Counted from the stretch's first letter, positions 38,369 to 46,912 are shown. The stretch is DNA of 49,561 bases from Oscillospiraceae bacterium (GCA_028720105.1 JAQYLI010000002.1:1-49561); one strand, 5' to 3'. Made by a program: numbers and translations. Notes: generated from the sequence alone by a model not told the origin.

Positions 38369-39250
38369 TTGAAGCTTATCACTTTTTTATACAATTCGGA
38401 AGAAATAGTCGGAGCAGTTACCCCCGACGGACAAAGAGCAGTTCCCTGCTCGGAGCTTGGAGTTAGCTATACCGATATGGAGACTCTCGCTTCTTATATC
38501 AGCAACGAGGAGCTTTGCGGTATGAAAGAAAGGCTTGCAGGCGCAAGCGGCGGTATCCCTCTGTCCGAAGTAAAACTCCTTGCACCCGTTCCCCGTCCCT
38601 CAAGGGATATAATCTGTCTCGGCGTTAATTTCAAGGATCACGCCGAGGAAAGCGTGGGGGTTATGGGCGCTGAATACGGCGGAGAACGGAAATACCCCAT
38701 TTATTTTGCAAAGCACGTTAACGAAGCCGTTCCCTGCGGCGACTATATCAACGGTCATTTTGACATTGTTACCGAACTTGACTACGAAGCAGAAATGGCA
38801 TTTATCGTGAGAAAGGACGCTGTGAACGTCAAGGCGGAAAATGCGGGAGAATACGTATTCGGCTATACTATAATGAATGATGTCAGCGCAAGATGTATCC
38901 AGATGAGACACAAGCAGTGGTTCAGAGGAAAAAGCTTTGACGGTTTTGCTCCTATGGGTCCCTGCCTTGTTACGGCAGACGAGTTCGAGTTTCCGCCGAA
39001 GCTTGACATTTCCTGCAAGGTAAACGGCGAACTGAGACAGAAAAGCAACACCGCCCTTTATATCCACAATATCCCCTATGCCCTCGAGGAGCTTTCAAGC
39101 GGAATGGTCATAAAGGCAGGCACTATAATTTCAATGGGAACGCCCGGCGGTGTGGGAATGGGCTTCAAGCCGCCAAAGTACCTTAAAAGCGGCGATGTTA
39201 TCGAATGTGAGGTTCAGGGTATCGGAAAGCTTGTAAACGAAGTAAAATAA
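38369..39250 (+). CDS. Fumarylacetoacetate hydrolase family protein
   Basis: A 293-residue FAH-fold enzyme. The C-terminal catalytic domain has ICLGVNFKDHAEE (about 82-94), the metal-binding ELDYEAEMAFI (about 136-146, acidic ligands), GYTIMNDVSARCIQ, KSFDGFAPMGPCLV and the TGTPGGVG-like MGTPGGVGMGF (about 257-267). Members act as acylpyruvate hydrolases, oxaloacetate decarboxylases/tautomerases or diketohydrolases; the substrate cannot be chosen. The start is TTG at 38369, 11 bases after AAAGG. It appears monocistronic. Confidence 0.9.
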   Translation: MKLITFLYNSEEIVGAVTPDGQRAVPCSELGVSYTDMETLASYISNEELCGMKERLAGASGGIPLSEVKLLAPVPRPSRDIICLGVNFKDHAEESVGVMGAEYGGERKYPIYFAKHVNEAVPCGDYINGHFDIVTELDYEAEMAFIVRKDAVNVKAENAGEYVFGYTIMNDVSARCIQMRHKQWFRGKSFDGFAPMGPCLVTADEFEFPPKLDISCKVNGELRQKSNTALYIHNIPYALEELSSGMVIKAGTIISMGTPGGVGMGFKPPKYLKSGDVIECEVQGIGKLVNEVK

Positions 39251-39263
39251 TATAAAAAATATC

Positions 39264-39292
39264 TTGACAAATCGGTTGGAATATGTTTCAAT
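39264..39292 (+). promoter_or_regulatory. Possible promoter of the heavy-metal permease pair
   Basis: TTGACA (39264-39269), 17-bp spacer, TTCAAT (39287-39292) with TGT as an extended -10. A better TATAAT at 39293 is 23 bp from the -35 and so not used. TTGGAA-TATG-TTTCAA at 39276-39291 is a near-palindrome overlapping the promoter and may be an operator. Confidence 0.45.
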
Positions 39293-39333
39293 TATAATAA
39301 TATAAAATTATATTTGTATTTCGGAGAAAATTT

Positions 39334-40191
39334 ATGGATCTTATTTTAGACGTGGTTCTTGATGCACTTATTGACTCGGTAAAGACCCTACCCTTTCTTT
39401 ATGCGGCATTTCTGCTGATGGAGTTTATCGAACATCACGCAGCAGGCAAGCTGTCCCGCGCTCTTGAAAAGGCGGGACACTCAAGGCTTGGCGGAGCAGC
39501 AGTGGGAGCGGCGCTGGGCTGTGTTCCCCAGTGCGGATTTTCAGCAGCCGCCTCAAACCTTTATGCAAGCCGCATAATCGGCGCAGGCACGCTTATGGCG
39601 GTGTATATCTCAACTTCGGACGAGGCTATACCCGTACTTCTTGCCCACCCGGATCAGATAGGCTCTCTCTGGAAGTTAATCGCTGCAAAGCTTATAATTG
39701 CGATAATCGGCGGCGTGCTGTTCTCCTTTATCGCAGGATTTATGCTTTCAAAGGACGATGAAGCCAACTTTGATGAGATGTGCAGCGGCTGCGGCTGCGA
39801 AAATCACAGCATATGGTTTTCTGCATTCAAGCATACTCTTTCCATTTTCCTTTTTATCCTTATCGTAAATCTCGTTCTGGGACTTGTGATCGGTTTTGCA
39901 GGAGAGGAAAACGTATCGAACTTCCTTAACAATATGGGCGTATGGCAGCCATTTGCCGCCGCTCTGGTGGGAATGATACCCAACTGCGCCGCATCTGTTA
40001 TCATCACCGAGCTTTATGCCACCGGCAGCATACCCTTCGGAACTGCCGTAGGAGGTCTCTGCACAGGCGCAGGAATGGGTCTCGCCGTTTTGTTCAGAGC
40101 AAATAAAAAACTGAAGGACAACCTTATTTTCGTCCTTTTTCTCTATATTATTGGCGTTGTCAGCGGCATCCTGATAAACGCTGCTTTTTAG
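39334..40191 (+). CDS. Putative heavy-metal/arsenic efflux permease (ArsP_2-like)
   Basis: A 285-residue polytopic protein with two related halves, each with a conserved cysteine/proline signature: GAALGCVPQCGFSAAASNLYA (about 58-78) and VGMIPNCAASVIITELYATG (about 211-230). The central loop (about 138-155) holds DEMCSGCGCENHS, a Cys/His-rich cluster suitable for metal binding. This matches the family annotated as a putative 10-TM heavy-metal exporter or manganese transporter. CGGAG lies 7 bases before the ATG. The gene downstream encodes an ArsB/NhaD-type permease. The ion exported is unknown. Confidence 0.82.
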   Translation: MDLILDVVLDALIDSVKTLPFLYAAFLLMEFIEHHAAGKLSRALEKAGHSRLGGAAVGAALGCVPQCGFSAAASNLYASRIIGAGTLMAVYISTSDEAIPVLLAHPDQIGSLWKLIAAKLIIAIIGGVLFSFIAGFMLSKDDEANFDEMCSGCGCENHSIWFSAFKHTLSIFLFILIVNLVLGLVIGFAGEENVSNFLNNMGVWQPFAAALVGMIPNCAASVIITELYATGSIPFGTAVGGLCTGAGMGLAVLFRANKKLKDNLIFVLFLYIIGVVSGILINAAF

Positions 40192-40204
40192 GAGTGACTT
40201 TACA

Positions 40205-41305
40205 TTGAGCTTCAAGGAGCTTTTGAAAAAAGAGACCGTCGCCATCATTTCGGCGGCAGCGGCTCTCATATCCTGTATGTTCGTGCCCGTAACGGACTAT
40301 GTAAAATATATCGACACCGACCTAATCGGAATTTTATTCTGCCTTATGGCTGTTGTGGGAGGACTTTCCGAAAACAATGTTTTCAGAAAGCTTTCCGTAA
40401 GCGTTATACGCACCGCAAAAAATACAAGGCTTCTGGCGTTTTCTCTGGTATTTACGGTATTTTTCATATCAATGCTCATTACAAACGATGTGGCGCTAAT
40501 AGCGTTTGTCCCCTTTACCGTAATGCTGTATGAAAAAATAGACCGTTCACCCGTTTATGTTATCGTGCTTGAAACCATTGCCGCAAATATGGGCGGAGCG
40601 TTCACCCCTTTCGGAAATCCCCAGAATTTGCTGCTGTTTTCCGTCTCGAAAATGAAAGCCACGGAATTTTTCTCAATTACACTGCCCATTACACTTATAA
40701 GCTTCGCTATGCTTGTGATCGCGGTAATGTTCATAAAAAAAGAGGATATTTCCATTGCCGATGATGAAAACATCAAGCTGCAGCGTCCGCGGTACATTGC
40801 TCTGTACGCCATACTTTTCGTTCTCTGTATACTGTCGGTTTTTAAGGTAATAAATATTATCTATGTACTGGCTTCCGTCTGCGTTGTTGTGGCAATACTC
40901 CAACCCAGCGTTTTTGCAAAGGTGGATTACGGTTTGCTCGTCACATTTGCCTGCTTTTTCATTTTTGTGGGTAATCTGAAAAATATTCCCGAGGTATCAA
41001 AGTTCATTATTACCGCCCTGAACGGTCACGAATATGAATGTTCGCTTGCTCTGAGCCAGATAATCTCAAACGTTCCTGCCGCTGTAATGCTTTCGGGCTT
41101 TACAGATAATTACAAGGCGCTTATTCTCGGAGCGGACATAGGCGGTCTGGGAACCCTTATCGCATCTCTCGCAAGCCTTATCACCTATAAAAGCTACATC
41201 AATTCAGAGGGTGCTCAGGCAAAGAAATTTCTCGGAGTTTTCACACTGATGAACGTCATTTTCCTTGCCGTACTCGGTATCTTCGCAAAGCTGTTTATCC
41301 TGTAG
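40205..41305 (+). CDS. ArsB/NhaD-superfamily ion permease
   Basis: A 366-residue ion-transporter-superfamily protein with about ten helices. Both halves carry family signatures: FISMLITNDVALIAFVPF (about 88-105), the ANMGGAFTPFGNPQNL motif (about 127-142) and SQIISNVPAAVMLSGF (about 284-299), followed by GADIGGLGTLIAS. These match ArsB and related Na+/anion carriers. The start is TTG at 40205 with TAGGAG 10 bases upstream, only 14 bases after the preceding stop, so the two permeases are coupled. The substrate could be arsenite, an organic anion or a cation; no arsC or arsR is nearby. Confidence 0.85.
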   Translation: MSFKELLKKETVAIISAAAALISCMFVPVTDYVKYIDTDLIGILFCLMAVVGGLSENNVFRKLSVSVIRTAKNTRLLAFSLVFTVFFISMLITNDVALIAFVPFTVMLYEKIDRSPVYVIVLETIAANMGGAFTPFGNPQNLLLFSVSKMKATEFFSITLPITLISFAMLVIAVMFIKKEDISIADDENIKLQRPRYIALYAILFVLCILSVFKVINIIYVLASVCVVVAILQPSVFAKVDYGLLVTFACFFIFVGNLKNIPEVSKFIITALNGHEYECSLALSQIISNVPAAVMLSGFTDNYKALILGADIGGLGTLIASLASLITYKSYINSEGAQAKKFLGVFTLMNVIFLAVLGIFAKLFIL

Positions 41306-41323
41306 GATAACCATAAATTACAT

Positions 41324-41352
41324 TTGAAAAATATTCGGCGCAGGTATATAAT
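41324..41352 (+). promoter_or_regulatory. Promoter of the GH44 gene
   Basis: TTGAAA (41324-41329), 17-bp spacer, TATAAT (41347-41352), about 37 bases before the start codon. Confidence 0.82.
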
Positions 41353-41388
41353 ATACTTGTATCCTATAAGTAGTTTAGGAGTCTGCCT

Positions 41389-43464
41389 ATGAAAAAGTAT
41401 AAACAGATGATATCATTCTCCGCCGCACTTTCGCTTATTTTCGGACTGACAGGCGGAGCATATGCGAATAATGAGATGTTTGTGGAAATTATTCCCGAAA
41501 CCGGCGGAGTGAACATTACTGTTGATACAGACAGAGATATCAGAAAGATAAGCCCCTATATTTACGGTATAAACGACATCGGAGATATAGGCAGCATTTC
41601 CCCTACGGTTATCAAGCAGAGCGGAGTTTCGCTTTCCTCATATAACTGGGAAACAAATTATTCCAACTCCGGCGTTCTCGGAATGAATACCAATGATATT
41701 TCTCTTGTAGACGATTATCCCTCCTCAAAGTGGAATACGCCTGCGCTTTATGCGGACAAGCTTGCAGCAAAAAGCCGTATGTATAACATTCCCGTAAAGC
41801 TGATTACTCTGCCGATGATGGGGTATGTTGCCGCCGACTCAATGGGTATCGTGTCTGACGATGATTTTTCCAAGTCCACAAGATGGCATAAGGTGAAATT
41901 CAACAAGAACGATACATACCTCAATAACCCCGATACCGACGATGATACGGTGTATGTTGACGAATATGTAAGCTTTCTTGTAAACCGCTTCGGCTCCTCT
42001 GCGGAGGGCGGAATAAACGGTTACTTTCTGGACAGCGAGCCGGACAAGTGGTCGGAGAATTTTCCTGTGCTGCACGAGCCTCCGCTTACCTTTGCCGAGC
42101 TTGTGGACAGATCGGCAGAGCTTGCAAACGCCGTCAAAGCCATTGACAGCAACGCCTTTGTTTTCGGTCCCTCACTCAGCGGTCTTAAAGGCTGCATTGA
42201 TATGGGCAACAGCTCGGGACTGGCGATCTCCGATCCTCAGAACGAGTACTCCTGGTTTATAGATTATTATCTCAGCGAAATGCGCACAAGAAGCGCAGAA
42301 AAAGGCTATCGTCTGCTTGATGTGCTTGACGTACATTATTACACCGAAGCACAGACCCCTTTAGGCGGAGACGTTCTTACGGGAACCGACCCTGTTTCCA
42401 ACGCTTTCAGAATGCAGGCTGTCAGAACGCTGTGGGACTCCGATTATACAGAGACCTCCCCCAACGTAATGATGTATAAGCAGTTTACTCCTATCATTCC
42501 TACGCTTCAGGCATCTATCCGTATGAATTATCCCAAAACAAGGCTGTCCTTTTCGGAATATGATTTCGGCGGCGGCAATGATATCAGCGGAGCAATTGCC
42601 GAGATTGACGCGCTGGGCATATTTGCGTCACAGGAGGTGTACCTTGCCTGCCTGTCTCCGCAGTCGGAGCAGTATCCTTTTCAGAAAGCCGCTCTCAACC
42701 TCTTTACAGATTATGACGGCAAGGGAAGCAGTTTCGGCAGCTATCTTGTTTATTCGGACAACGCAAACGATAATATGAGTTCGGTTTATGCCGCTCTTGA
42801 CGACAGTGACCCGGAACTTCTGAGAATAATTCTCACAAACAAGCAAATGGTAAACGAGAAGGATTTTGAAATTGAAATAAGGTCTGACGAATATATCTAT
42901 GAGCTTGAAAGTGCAGCTGCTATCGATAAGGATACAGCAAAGCTTTATCAGCCCGATATGGAGCTTTTTGATTGTGAGGATAACAGAATATCCTTCACTG
43001 CCGAAACCACCGGCGCATATATGCTTATCCTCAGAGGAACAGTTCCGGAAGATGTGACCGATGAAACCGACAGTGTGTGGAGCACCGACCCGCAGCAAAC
43101 AGAGCCTGACGTTACGGATATCACTGCCGGCTCTGAAACAGGCGTGACATCAGATGCCGCAGCCCCCGATATCAGTGTTACGGAAAGCTCTGAGTACATT
43201 TATATCGAGCCATCGGACGAAACCGTCCCCGATCTTATTGAGTCTGAAACGGTTACTCAAACCACACTTGAGGAAAAACCTTCCGAAACAGAAATTACTA
43301 CCGAGGAAAACGTTTCTGAGATAATATCCTCAGAAACCACCGAAAAAACCGATGATAATGAGGACGCTCCAAAAGTTCCTCTGCCGCTTAAAATAATCGT
43401 AAGTCTGATGTGTCTTACAGTTGTAGGCGGAATGGTTTATATATTGTTTTTTGACAAGAAATAG
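41389..43464 (+). CDS. Membrane-anchored glycoside hydrolase family 44 endoglucanase
   Basis: A 691-residue secreted enzyme expected to cleave beta-1,4-glucan or xyloglucan. It has a signal peptide (about 1-27, cleaved near AYA), then a GH44 catalytic region (about 40-520) with the acid/base motif GYFLDSEPDKW (Glu217) and the nucleophile motif LSFSEYDFGGGND (Glu390), matching the family's LDNEPxxW and TEYxxGG patterns. A Thr/Ser/Glu/Asp/Pro-rich linker (about 555-660) leads to a C-terminal membrane helix (about 663-687) with FFDKK. There is no LPxTG, dockerin or carbohydrate-binding module, so it is held at the cell surface by the helix. AGGAG lies about 7 bases before the ATG. Confidence 0.9.
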   Translation: MKKYKQMISFSAALSLIFGLTGGAYANNEMFVEIIPETGGVNITVDTDRDIRKISPYIYGINDIGDIGSISPTVIKQSGVSLSSYNWETNYSNSGVLGMNTNDISLVDDYPSSKWNTPALYADKLAAKSRMYNIPVKLITLPMMGYVAADSMGIVSDDDFSKSTRWHKVKFNKNDTYLNNPDTDDDTVYVDEYVSFLVNRFGSSAEGGINGYFLDSEPDKWSENFPVLHEPPLTFAELVDRSAELANAVKAIDSNAFVFGPSLSGLKGCIDMGNSSGLAISDPQNEYSWFIDYYLSEMRTRSAEKGYRLLDVLDVHYYTEAQTPLGGDVLTGTDPVSNAFRMQAVRTLWDSDYTETSPNVMMYKQFTPIIPTLQASIRMNYPKTRLSFSEYDFGGGNDISGAIAEIDALGIFASQEVYLACLSPQSEQYPFQKAALNLFTDYDGKGSSFGSYLVYSDNANDNMSSVYAALDDSDPELLRIILTNKQMVNEKDFEIEIRSDEYIYELESAAAIDKDTAKLYQPDMELFDCEDNRISFTAETTGAYMLILRGTVPEDVTDETDSVWSTDPQQTEPDVTDITAGSETGVTSDAAAPDISVTESSEYIYIEPSDETVPDLIESETVTQTTLEEKPSETEITTEENVSEIISSETTEKTDDNEDAPKVPLPLKIIVSLMCLTVVGGMVYILFFDKK

Positions 43465-43468
43465 AAGT

Positions 43469-43510
43469 AAATGAATTATCCCCCGACAGCTGCCGGGGGA
43501 TAATTCATTT
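43469..43510. terminator. Bidirectional terminator between GH44 and GH2 genes
   Basis: A perfect inverted repeat of about 17 bp, AAATGAATTATCCCCCG and its complement, with a 7-nt spacer between converging genes. One arm overlaps the GH2 stop codon. A-rich and T-rich ends give usable U-runs in both directions. Confidence 0.88.
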
Positions 43511-45241
43511 TAAGGAGTTATAAAAATCACGAAGAACATAAAATGCCGATTTTTTATGCTTTTTATCTGCCGAGAGCAGTCCCTTTGTATTGTAGTATCT
43601 CTGATTTACGGACGTTCTTCTGGGGCAGCGGAAATCGTGGAGTATCCAGGGGGTCATACCCTTGATGTACGGTATTTTGCGGATATTTTCTATCTGCTTT
43701 TCATATACAAATGCCTGACAGTCCTCCGTGCCCTTGTCGGTAACGGTTCCTCTCAGCCCCGGGTATGCGTCTGCTCCGAATTCGGTAATGATAACGGGCT
43801 TTTTCGGGTCGCTGTTCTGGAAAAGCTCGGGCAGCATTCTCAGGTCTGCCGTGTACCAGCCGCAGTATTCGTTCACGCCGATTATGTCAAGATACTGCTC
43901 AAGCCTGTCCTCGATGGCATTTTTCTCAAAGTTTACAAGGCAGGCTGCGGACACAAGCCTTGTGGGATCGTTCTTGCGGGCACATTCCGCAAGACTGCCC
44001 ATAAATTTAAGTCTGTCGTCCGTGTCTGAATTTTCATTGCCCACCGACCATATTATAACGCTGGCACGGTTAAAGTCACGTGTAATAAGCTCTGTAAGCT
44101 GATTTTCAGCGTCGCTGTAGGTGTCCTCCGACCAGAAATGCACCTCCCAGTAAACGGGAATCTCTTCCCAGAGAAGCAGCCCCATCTCGTCTGCAAGCTG
44201 TGCCATTCTTTCGCTGTGGGGATAATGCGCCACACGCATAAAATTACAGCCCAGCTCCTTTGCCGCACGGATATTTTCAATGCGCTCCTCATCGGTAAGC
44301 GCCTTTCCATTTGAAACGCTGTCCTCGTGGCAGCTTATTCCTCTGAGGAAAATCGGCTTGCCATTTAGGATTATATCCATACCCGACCTGCGTATCTCAC
44401 GAAATCCCACTCTGTCTCTCACCGTATCGGTAAGGCAGGAAAGTGAAACGTCATACAGCTTCGGATCATCGGGCGACCAAAGTTCGGGAGCAGCTTCAAA
44501 TATTATTTCTCCCTTTCCGTTTTCAACAGATATTTCCTCGGAAATGTTAAGCTCGTCAATGGTAAGCACCGCCCTTTCGTTCACCGCTTCGGACAGCGTA
44601 ACGCAAGCACGTATTTTCTTAAATCCGCTGTCAGGTTCAAGGGCTATTTTAAAATCCTTGATATGTACATTCGGCACACGGATAAGCTCGATATCACGAT
44701 ATATTCCGCCATAGTTGAACCAGTCGGTATTTGAAGGGGGCACCTGCTCGTTCCGTCTTGCGCTGTCCGCCTGAATGATTATGCGGTTGTTATGCTCAAG
44801 AAAATCGGTAATATCAAAATAGCAGGGTGTGGAGCCGCCCCTGTGCATACCCACATATTTTTTATTGATAAACACTCTGCACAGATAATTAGCCGCACCT
44901 ATTTTCAGTATCATACGTTCATCGTTGTTCTGCTTTGCGTACAGGAACTTTCTTGTGAAAATCATACTGCCCTCATAGAGCATATATATTTTATCTGTAG
45001 TGTTCCAGCAGCAAGGAAGGGTCATAAGCTCCCACTCGTCAAAGGAAAAGTCCACAGGCAGAGTGTTTCCGCCGCCGTCATAATAATTTTCCTCAAACCA
45101 TTTCTGTCTGATAAATGTATCGTACTGATCTACGGCATAATGCCAATGACCGTTAAGGGACTCCTTTTTTCTGAACCTGTCATATATCATTGAATCTGCG
45201 GTGGCAAGCTTTTCAAAATATTCCTTTTCATAGTATTCCAT
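43505..45241 (-). CDS. Glycoside hydrolase family 2 (beta-glucuronidase/beta-galactosidase type)
   Basis: A 578-residue GH2 enzyme without a signal peptide, so intracellular. The sugar-binding jelly-roll (about 25-190) contains [20 protein letters not shown] and [12 protein letters not shown]; an immunoglobulin-like domain (about 190-285) follows; then the TIM barrel has [27 protein letters not shown], acid/base Glu403 in WSVGNEN and nucleophile Glu487 in VIITEFGAD. The overall form is closest to beta-glucuronidase-type members; the glycoside cleaved is uncertain. The start at 45241 (MEYYEKEYF) has AAAGGAG 11 bases upstream. It is divergent from an AraC regulator and convergent with the GH44 gene. 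Confidence 0.92.
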   Translation of the reverse strand: MEYYEKEYFEKLATADSMIYDRFRKKESLNGHWHYAVDQYDTFIRQKWFEENYYDGGGNTLPVDFSFDEWELMTLPCCWNTTDKIYMLYEGSMIFTRKFLYAKQNNDERMILKIGAANYLCRVFINKKYVGMHRGGSTPCYFDITDFLEHNNRIIIQADSARRNEQVPPSNTDWFNYGGIYRDIELIRVPNVHIKDFKIALEPDSGFKKIRACVTLSEAVNERAVLTIDELNISEEISVENGKGEIIFEAAPELWSPDDPKLYDVSLSCLTDTVRDRVGFREIRRSGMDIILNGKPIFLRGISCHEDSVSNGKALTDEERIENIRAAKELGCNFMRVAHYPHSERMAQLADEMGLLLWEEIPVYWEVHFWSEDTYSDAENQLTELITRDFNRASVIIWSVGNENSDTDDRLKFMGSLAECARKNDPTRLVSAACLVNFEKNAIEDRLEQYLDIIGVNEYCGWYTADLRMLPELFQNSDPKKPVIITEFGADAYPGLRGTVTDKGTEDCQAFVYEKQIENIRKIPYIKGMTPWILHDFRCPRRTSVNQRYYNTKGLLSADKKHKKSAFYVLRDFYNSLK

Positions 45242-45269
45242 AGGATTATCCGCTCCTTTCGATATATCT

Positions 45270-45275
45270 ATTTTA
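45270..45275 (-). promoter_or_regulatory. Possible -10 of the GH2 promoter
   Basis: Minus-strand TGATAAAAT gives an extended -10 (TAAAAT at 45270-45275) about 29 bases before the start. No good -35 is visible, as expected for an activator-dependent promoter controlled by the neighbouring AraC protein. Confidence 0.4.
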
Positions 45276-45321
45276 TCACAGGATTTTTCAAAATAAAATA
45301 TCATAATTTGTCTATACTCTC

Positions 45322-45350
45322 TTGAAATATTTCAAAAATTGCTGTATGAT
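45322..45350 (+). promoter_or_regulatory. AraC-gene promoter with palindromic -35 region; predicted leaderless
   Basis: TTGAAA (45322-45327), 17-bp spacer, TATGAT (45345-45350). The start codon ATG at 45357 begins 7 bases after the -10, where transcription should start, and no ribosome site precedes it. The -35 is part of a perfect 14-bp palindrome TTGAAATATTTCAA (45322-45335) that could be an operator. Confidence 0.7.
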
Positions 45351-45356
45351 ATTATT

Positions 45357-46163
45357 ATGAATGAAAATTACCGAATTTCCCATAACAAGGAAAAATACAC
45401 CAAGCCCATATATTTTCACAGCCACGATTTTTATGAGATCTACTTCTTTGTGGACGGCAATGTTAAATACTACATTGAAAACGAGAGCTATGATTTATCG
45501 AAAGGAGATGTGCTGATAATTCCTCCGGGAAAGCTCCACCGTCCCGTAATTGACGGAGATCAGGTCTATGAACGCTATGTGCTGTGGATAAGCAGCCGTT
45601 ATGCTGCGGCAAACAAGGGCATAGGCTCCTTTACCGACGAAATAATACGAATGACCGAGGAAAAGAACACCCGACTGACCTCATTTGAAGGCGATGAGCT
45701 TAGGTCGCTGACAGGGCTTTTTGACAAGCTGCTGGAAAGCTTCAATTCCAACGAACCTCTTGCCGAATTTACCGCCGAGAGCTGTATCACTCTTATATCC
45801 GAAGCCATTCTCCGCAAGCTGAGAAGCGCTCCGAAGGCGGAAGAGGAACAGGAAGATCTTATCCGTCAAGTCATTTCCTACATAAACAGAAACGTTGTGA
45901 ACGCCCCCTCGCTGGAGGAGCTTTCCGACAGGTTTTTCGTTTCCAAATATTACCTTTCTCACAAATTCAAGGAGCATACAAAAACCACCGTTCATCAGTA
46001 CATTTTGATGAAAAAGGTAAATCTGGCAAAGGAGCTGCTTGAAAAGGGTGTTTCCCCTCAGCAGGTATGCGAAAGCTGCGGATTTTCCACCTACTCCAAT
46101 TTTTACAAGGCATTTAAGGCTCAGACGGGAAGCTCTCCGAAGCAGTTTGGACGGCAAATATAA
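45357..46163 (+). CDS. AraC-family transcriptional regulator
   Basis: A 268-residue regulator. An N-terminal cupin sensor (about 1-100) has HSHDFYEIYFFVDGNVKYYIEN and GDVLIIPPGKLHRP; a helical linker follows, then a C-terminal double helix-turn-helix (about 170-268) with LEELSDRFFVSKYYLSHKFKEHT and VCESCGFSTYSNFYKAFKAQTG. It likely senses a sugar and controls the divergent GH2 gene 100 bp away and perhaps GH44. The ATG at 45357 is preferred over an upstream TTG at 45339, which lies inside the promoter; neither has a ribosome site. Convergent with the XRE regulator gene that follows. Confidence 0.92.
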   Translation: MNENYRISHNKEKYTKPIYFHSHDFYEIYFFVDGNVKYYIENESYDLSKGDVLIIPPGKLHRPVIDGDQVYERYVLWISSRYAAANKGIGSFTDEIIRMTEEKNTRLTSFEGDELRSLTGLFDKLLESFNSNEPLAEFTAESCITLISEAILRKLRSAPKAEEEQEDLIRQVISYINRNVVNAPSLEELSDRFFVSKYYLSHKFKEHTKTTVHQYILMKKVNLAKELLEKGVSPQQVCESCGFSTYSNFYKAFKAQTGSSPKQFGRQI

Positions 46164-46169
46164 TAGCTG

Positions 46170-46379
46170 TCAGTCAAAATAAAATATATCCTCGAATTTT
46201 TTATCAAGGGCAATACAGAGGATAAGGGCAAGCTTGGCTGTGGGGCAGAACTGTCCCGTTTCAATGGAGCTTATGGTGTTTCGTGAAACGCCCACCATTT
46301 CCGCAAGCTTGCTCTGGGAAAGCCCCTGCTCGCTCCGTATTTCCTTTAATCTGTTTTTTAAGACAAGACTGTTTTCCAT
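46170..46379 (-). CDS. XRE-family regulator, second regulator/membrane-protein pair
   Basis: A 69-residue HTH protein: LKNRLKEIRSEQGLSQSKLAEMVGVSRNTISSIETGQFCPTAKLAL gives recognition around 25-50, ending LDKKFEDIFYFD as in YozG-like regulators. The ATG at 46379 is 11 bases after AAGGA; the open frame further upstream overlaps the membrane-protein gene. It is the second gene, 15 bases after the membrane protein, the reverse order of the pair at 20209-20883. It is the natural candidate to bind the three palindromes at 46739-46815. Confidence 0.88.
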   Translation of the reverse strand: MENSLVLKNRLKEIRSEQGLSQSKLAEMVGVSRNTISSIETGQFCPTAKLALILCIALDKKFEDIFYFD

Positions 46380-46393
46380 ATTTTGACCATTCC

Positions 46394-46711
46394 TTAAATC
46401 AAACTGTAGACAAAAGCTGTAGCTCCCAATAAAGCACCCAATAAATAACACACACCCAATAACATACTATTGCGATTACTGAGTTTTATTCCTTTATAAA
46501 TACCGGCACCGGCATTTACTGATGCAATTATGCTCCACAAGCCGTAATTACATCCCAATCCACAAAAAATCTGTATAAGGAACAAAATAAAACAAAGTAT
46601 TATCCCACACGTTAATCCGATATTTGATGCATTAAGATTTACTTCCATTTCATATGGATCCCTTTGACTGTTTTCCTTGCGGCTCTTTTCAAGAATTTCT
46701 TCTTTGTTCAT
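46394..46711 (-). CDS. Small membrane protein paired with XRE regulator (DUF6442-like)
   Basis: A 105-residue protein: a charged start (MNKEEILEKSRKENSQRDPYEMEVN), then three to four hydrophobic helices (about 37-55, 58-72, 80-102). The MNKEEILEKSRKEN opening is one I associate with the DUF6442 family, found beside small XRE regulators; this was not searched. The ATG at 46711 has GGAGG 8 bases upstream. Function unknown. Confidence 0.78.
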   Translation of the reverse strand: MNKEEILEKSRKENSQRDPYEMEVNLNASNIGLTCGIILCFILFLIQIFCGLGCNYGLWSIIASVNAGAGIYKGIKLSNRNSMLLGVCYLLGALLGATAFVYSLI

Positions 46712-46738
46712 TATATTATCCTCCAAAAATAATGTAAT

Positions 46739-46815
46739 TGCCAAGTTAACTTTGCAATTTCATTATAGCACTGCCAAGTACACTTGTCAAGCATTTTTGC
46801 AAAGTTTTCTTGGCA
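46739..46815 (-). promoter_or_regulatory. Three operator palindromes at the XRE/membrane-protein promoter
   Basis: Three related 18-bp sites: 46739-46756 (TGCCAAGTTAACTTTGCA), 46772-46789 (TGCCAAGTACACTTGTCA) and 46798-46815 (TGCAAAGTTTTCTTGGCA). The consensus TGCCAAGTTAACTTGGCA is a perfect palindrome. Centres are 33 and 26 bp apart. The middle site overlaps the -35 and spacer, one lies upstream, and one lies just after the start site, the layout of an autorepressor. Confidence 0.85.
46762..46790 (-). promoter_or_regulatory. Promoter of the second XRE/membrane-protein pair
   Basis: Minus-strand consensus TTGACA (46785-46790), 17-bp spacer, TATAAT (46762-46767), embedded in the three-operator cluster. 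Confidence 0.92.
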
Positions 46816-46879
46816 TTTTTTATTTTGGATATAAAAGCAGAAAATATATTAACAAATTGTAAAAATATGCAAGTCCCTC

Positions 46880-46908
46880 TTGATTTTTATATACAGGTGA
46901 GCTATAAT
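46880..46908 (+). promoter_or_regulatory. htpG promoter
   Basis: TTGATT (46880-46885), 17-bp spacer, TATAAT (46903-46908). The predicted start lies inside the CIRCE element. Confidence 0.88.
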
Positions 46909-46912
46909 AAAT

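Noticed and set aside
39264-39298. TTGACA with TATAAT as a consensus promoter
   Set aside because: The spacer is 23 bp, too long for sigma-A; the TTCAAT at 17 bp was used as a weak alternative.
45339-45356. TTG at 45339 as the AraC-gene start
   Set aside because: It lies between the -35 and -10 hexamers, so it would not be in the mRNA.
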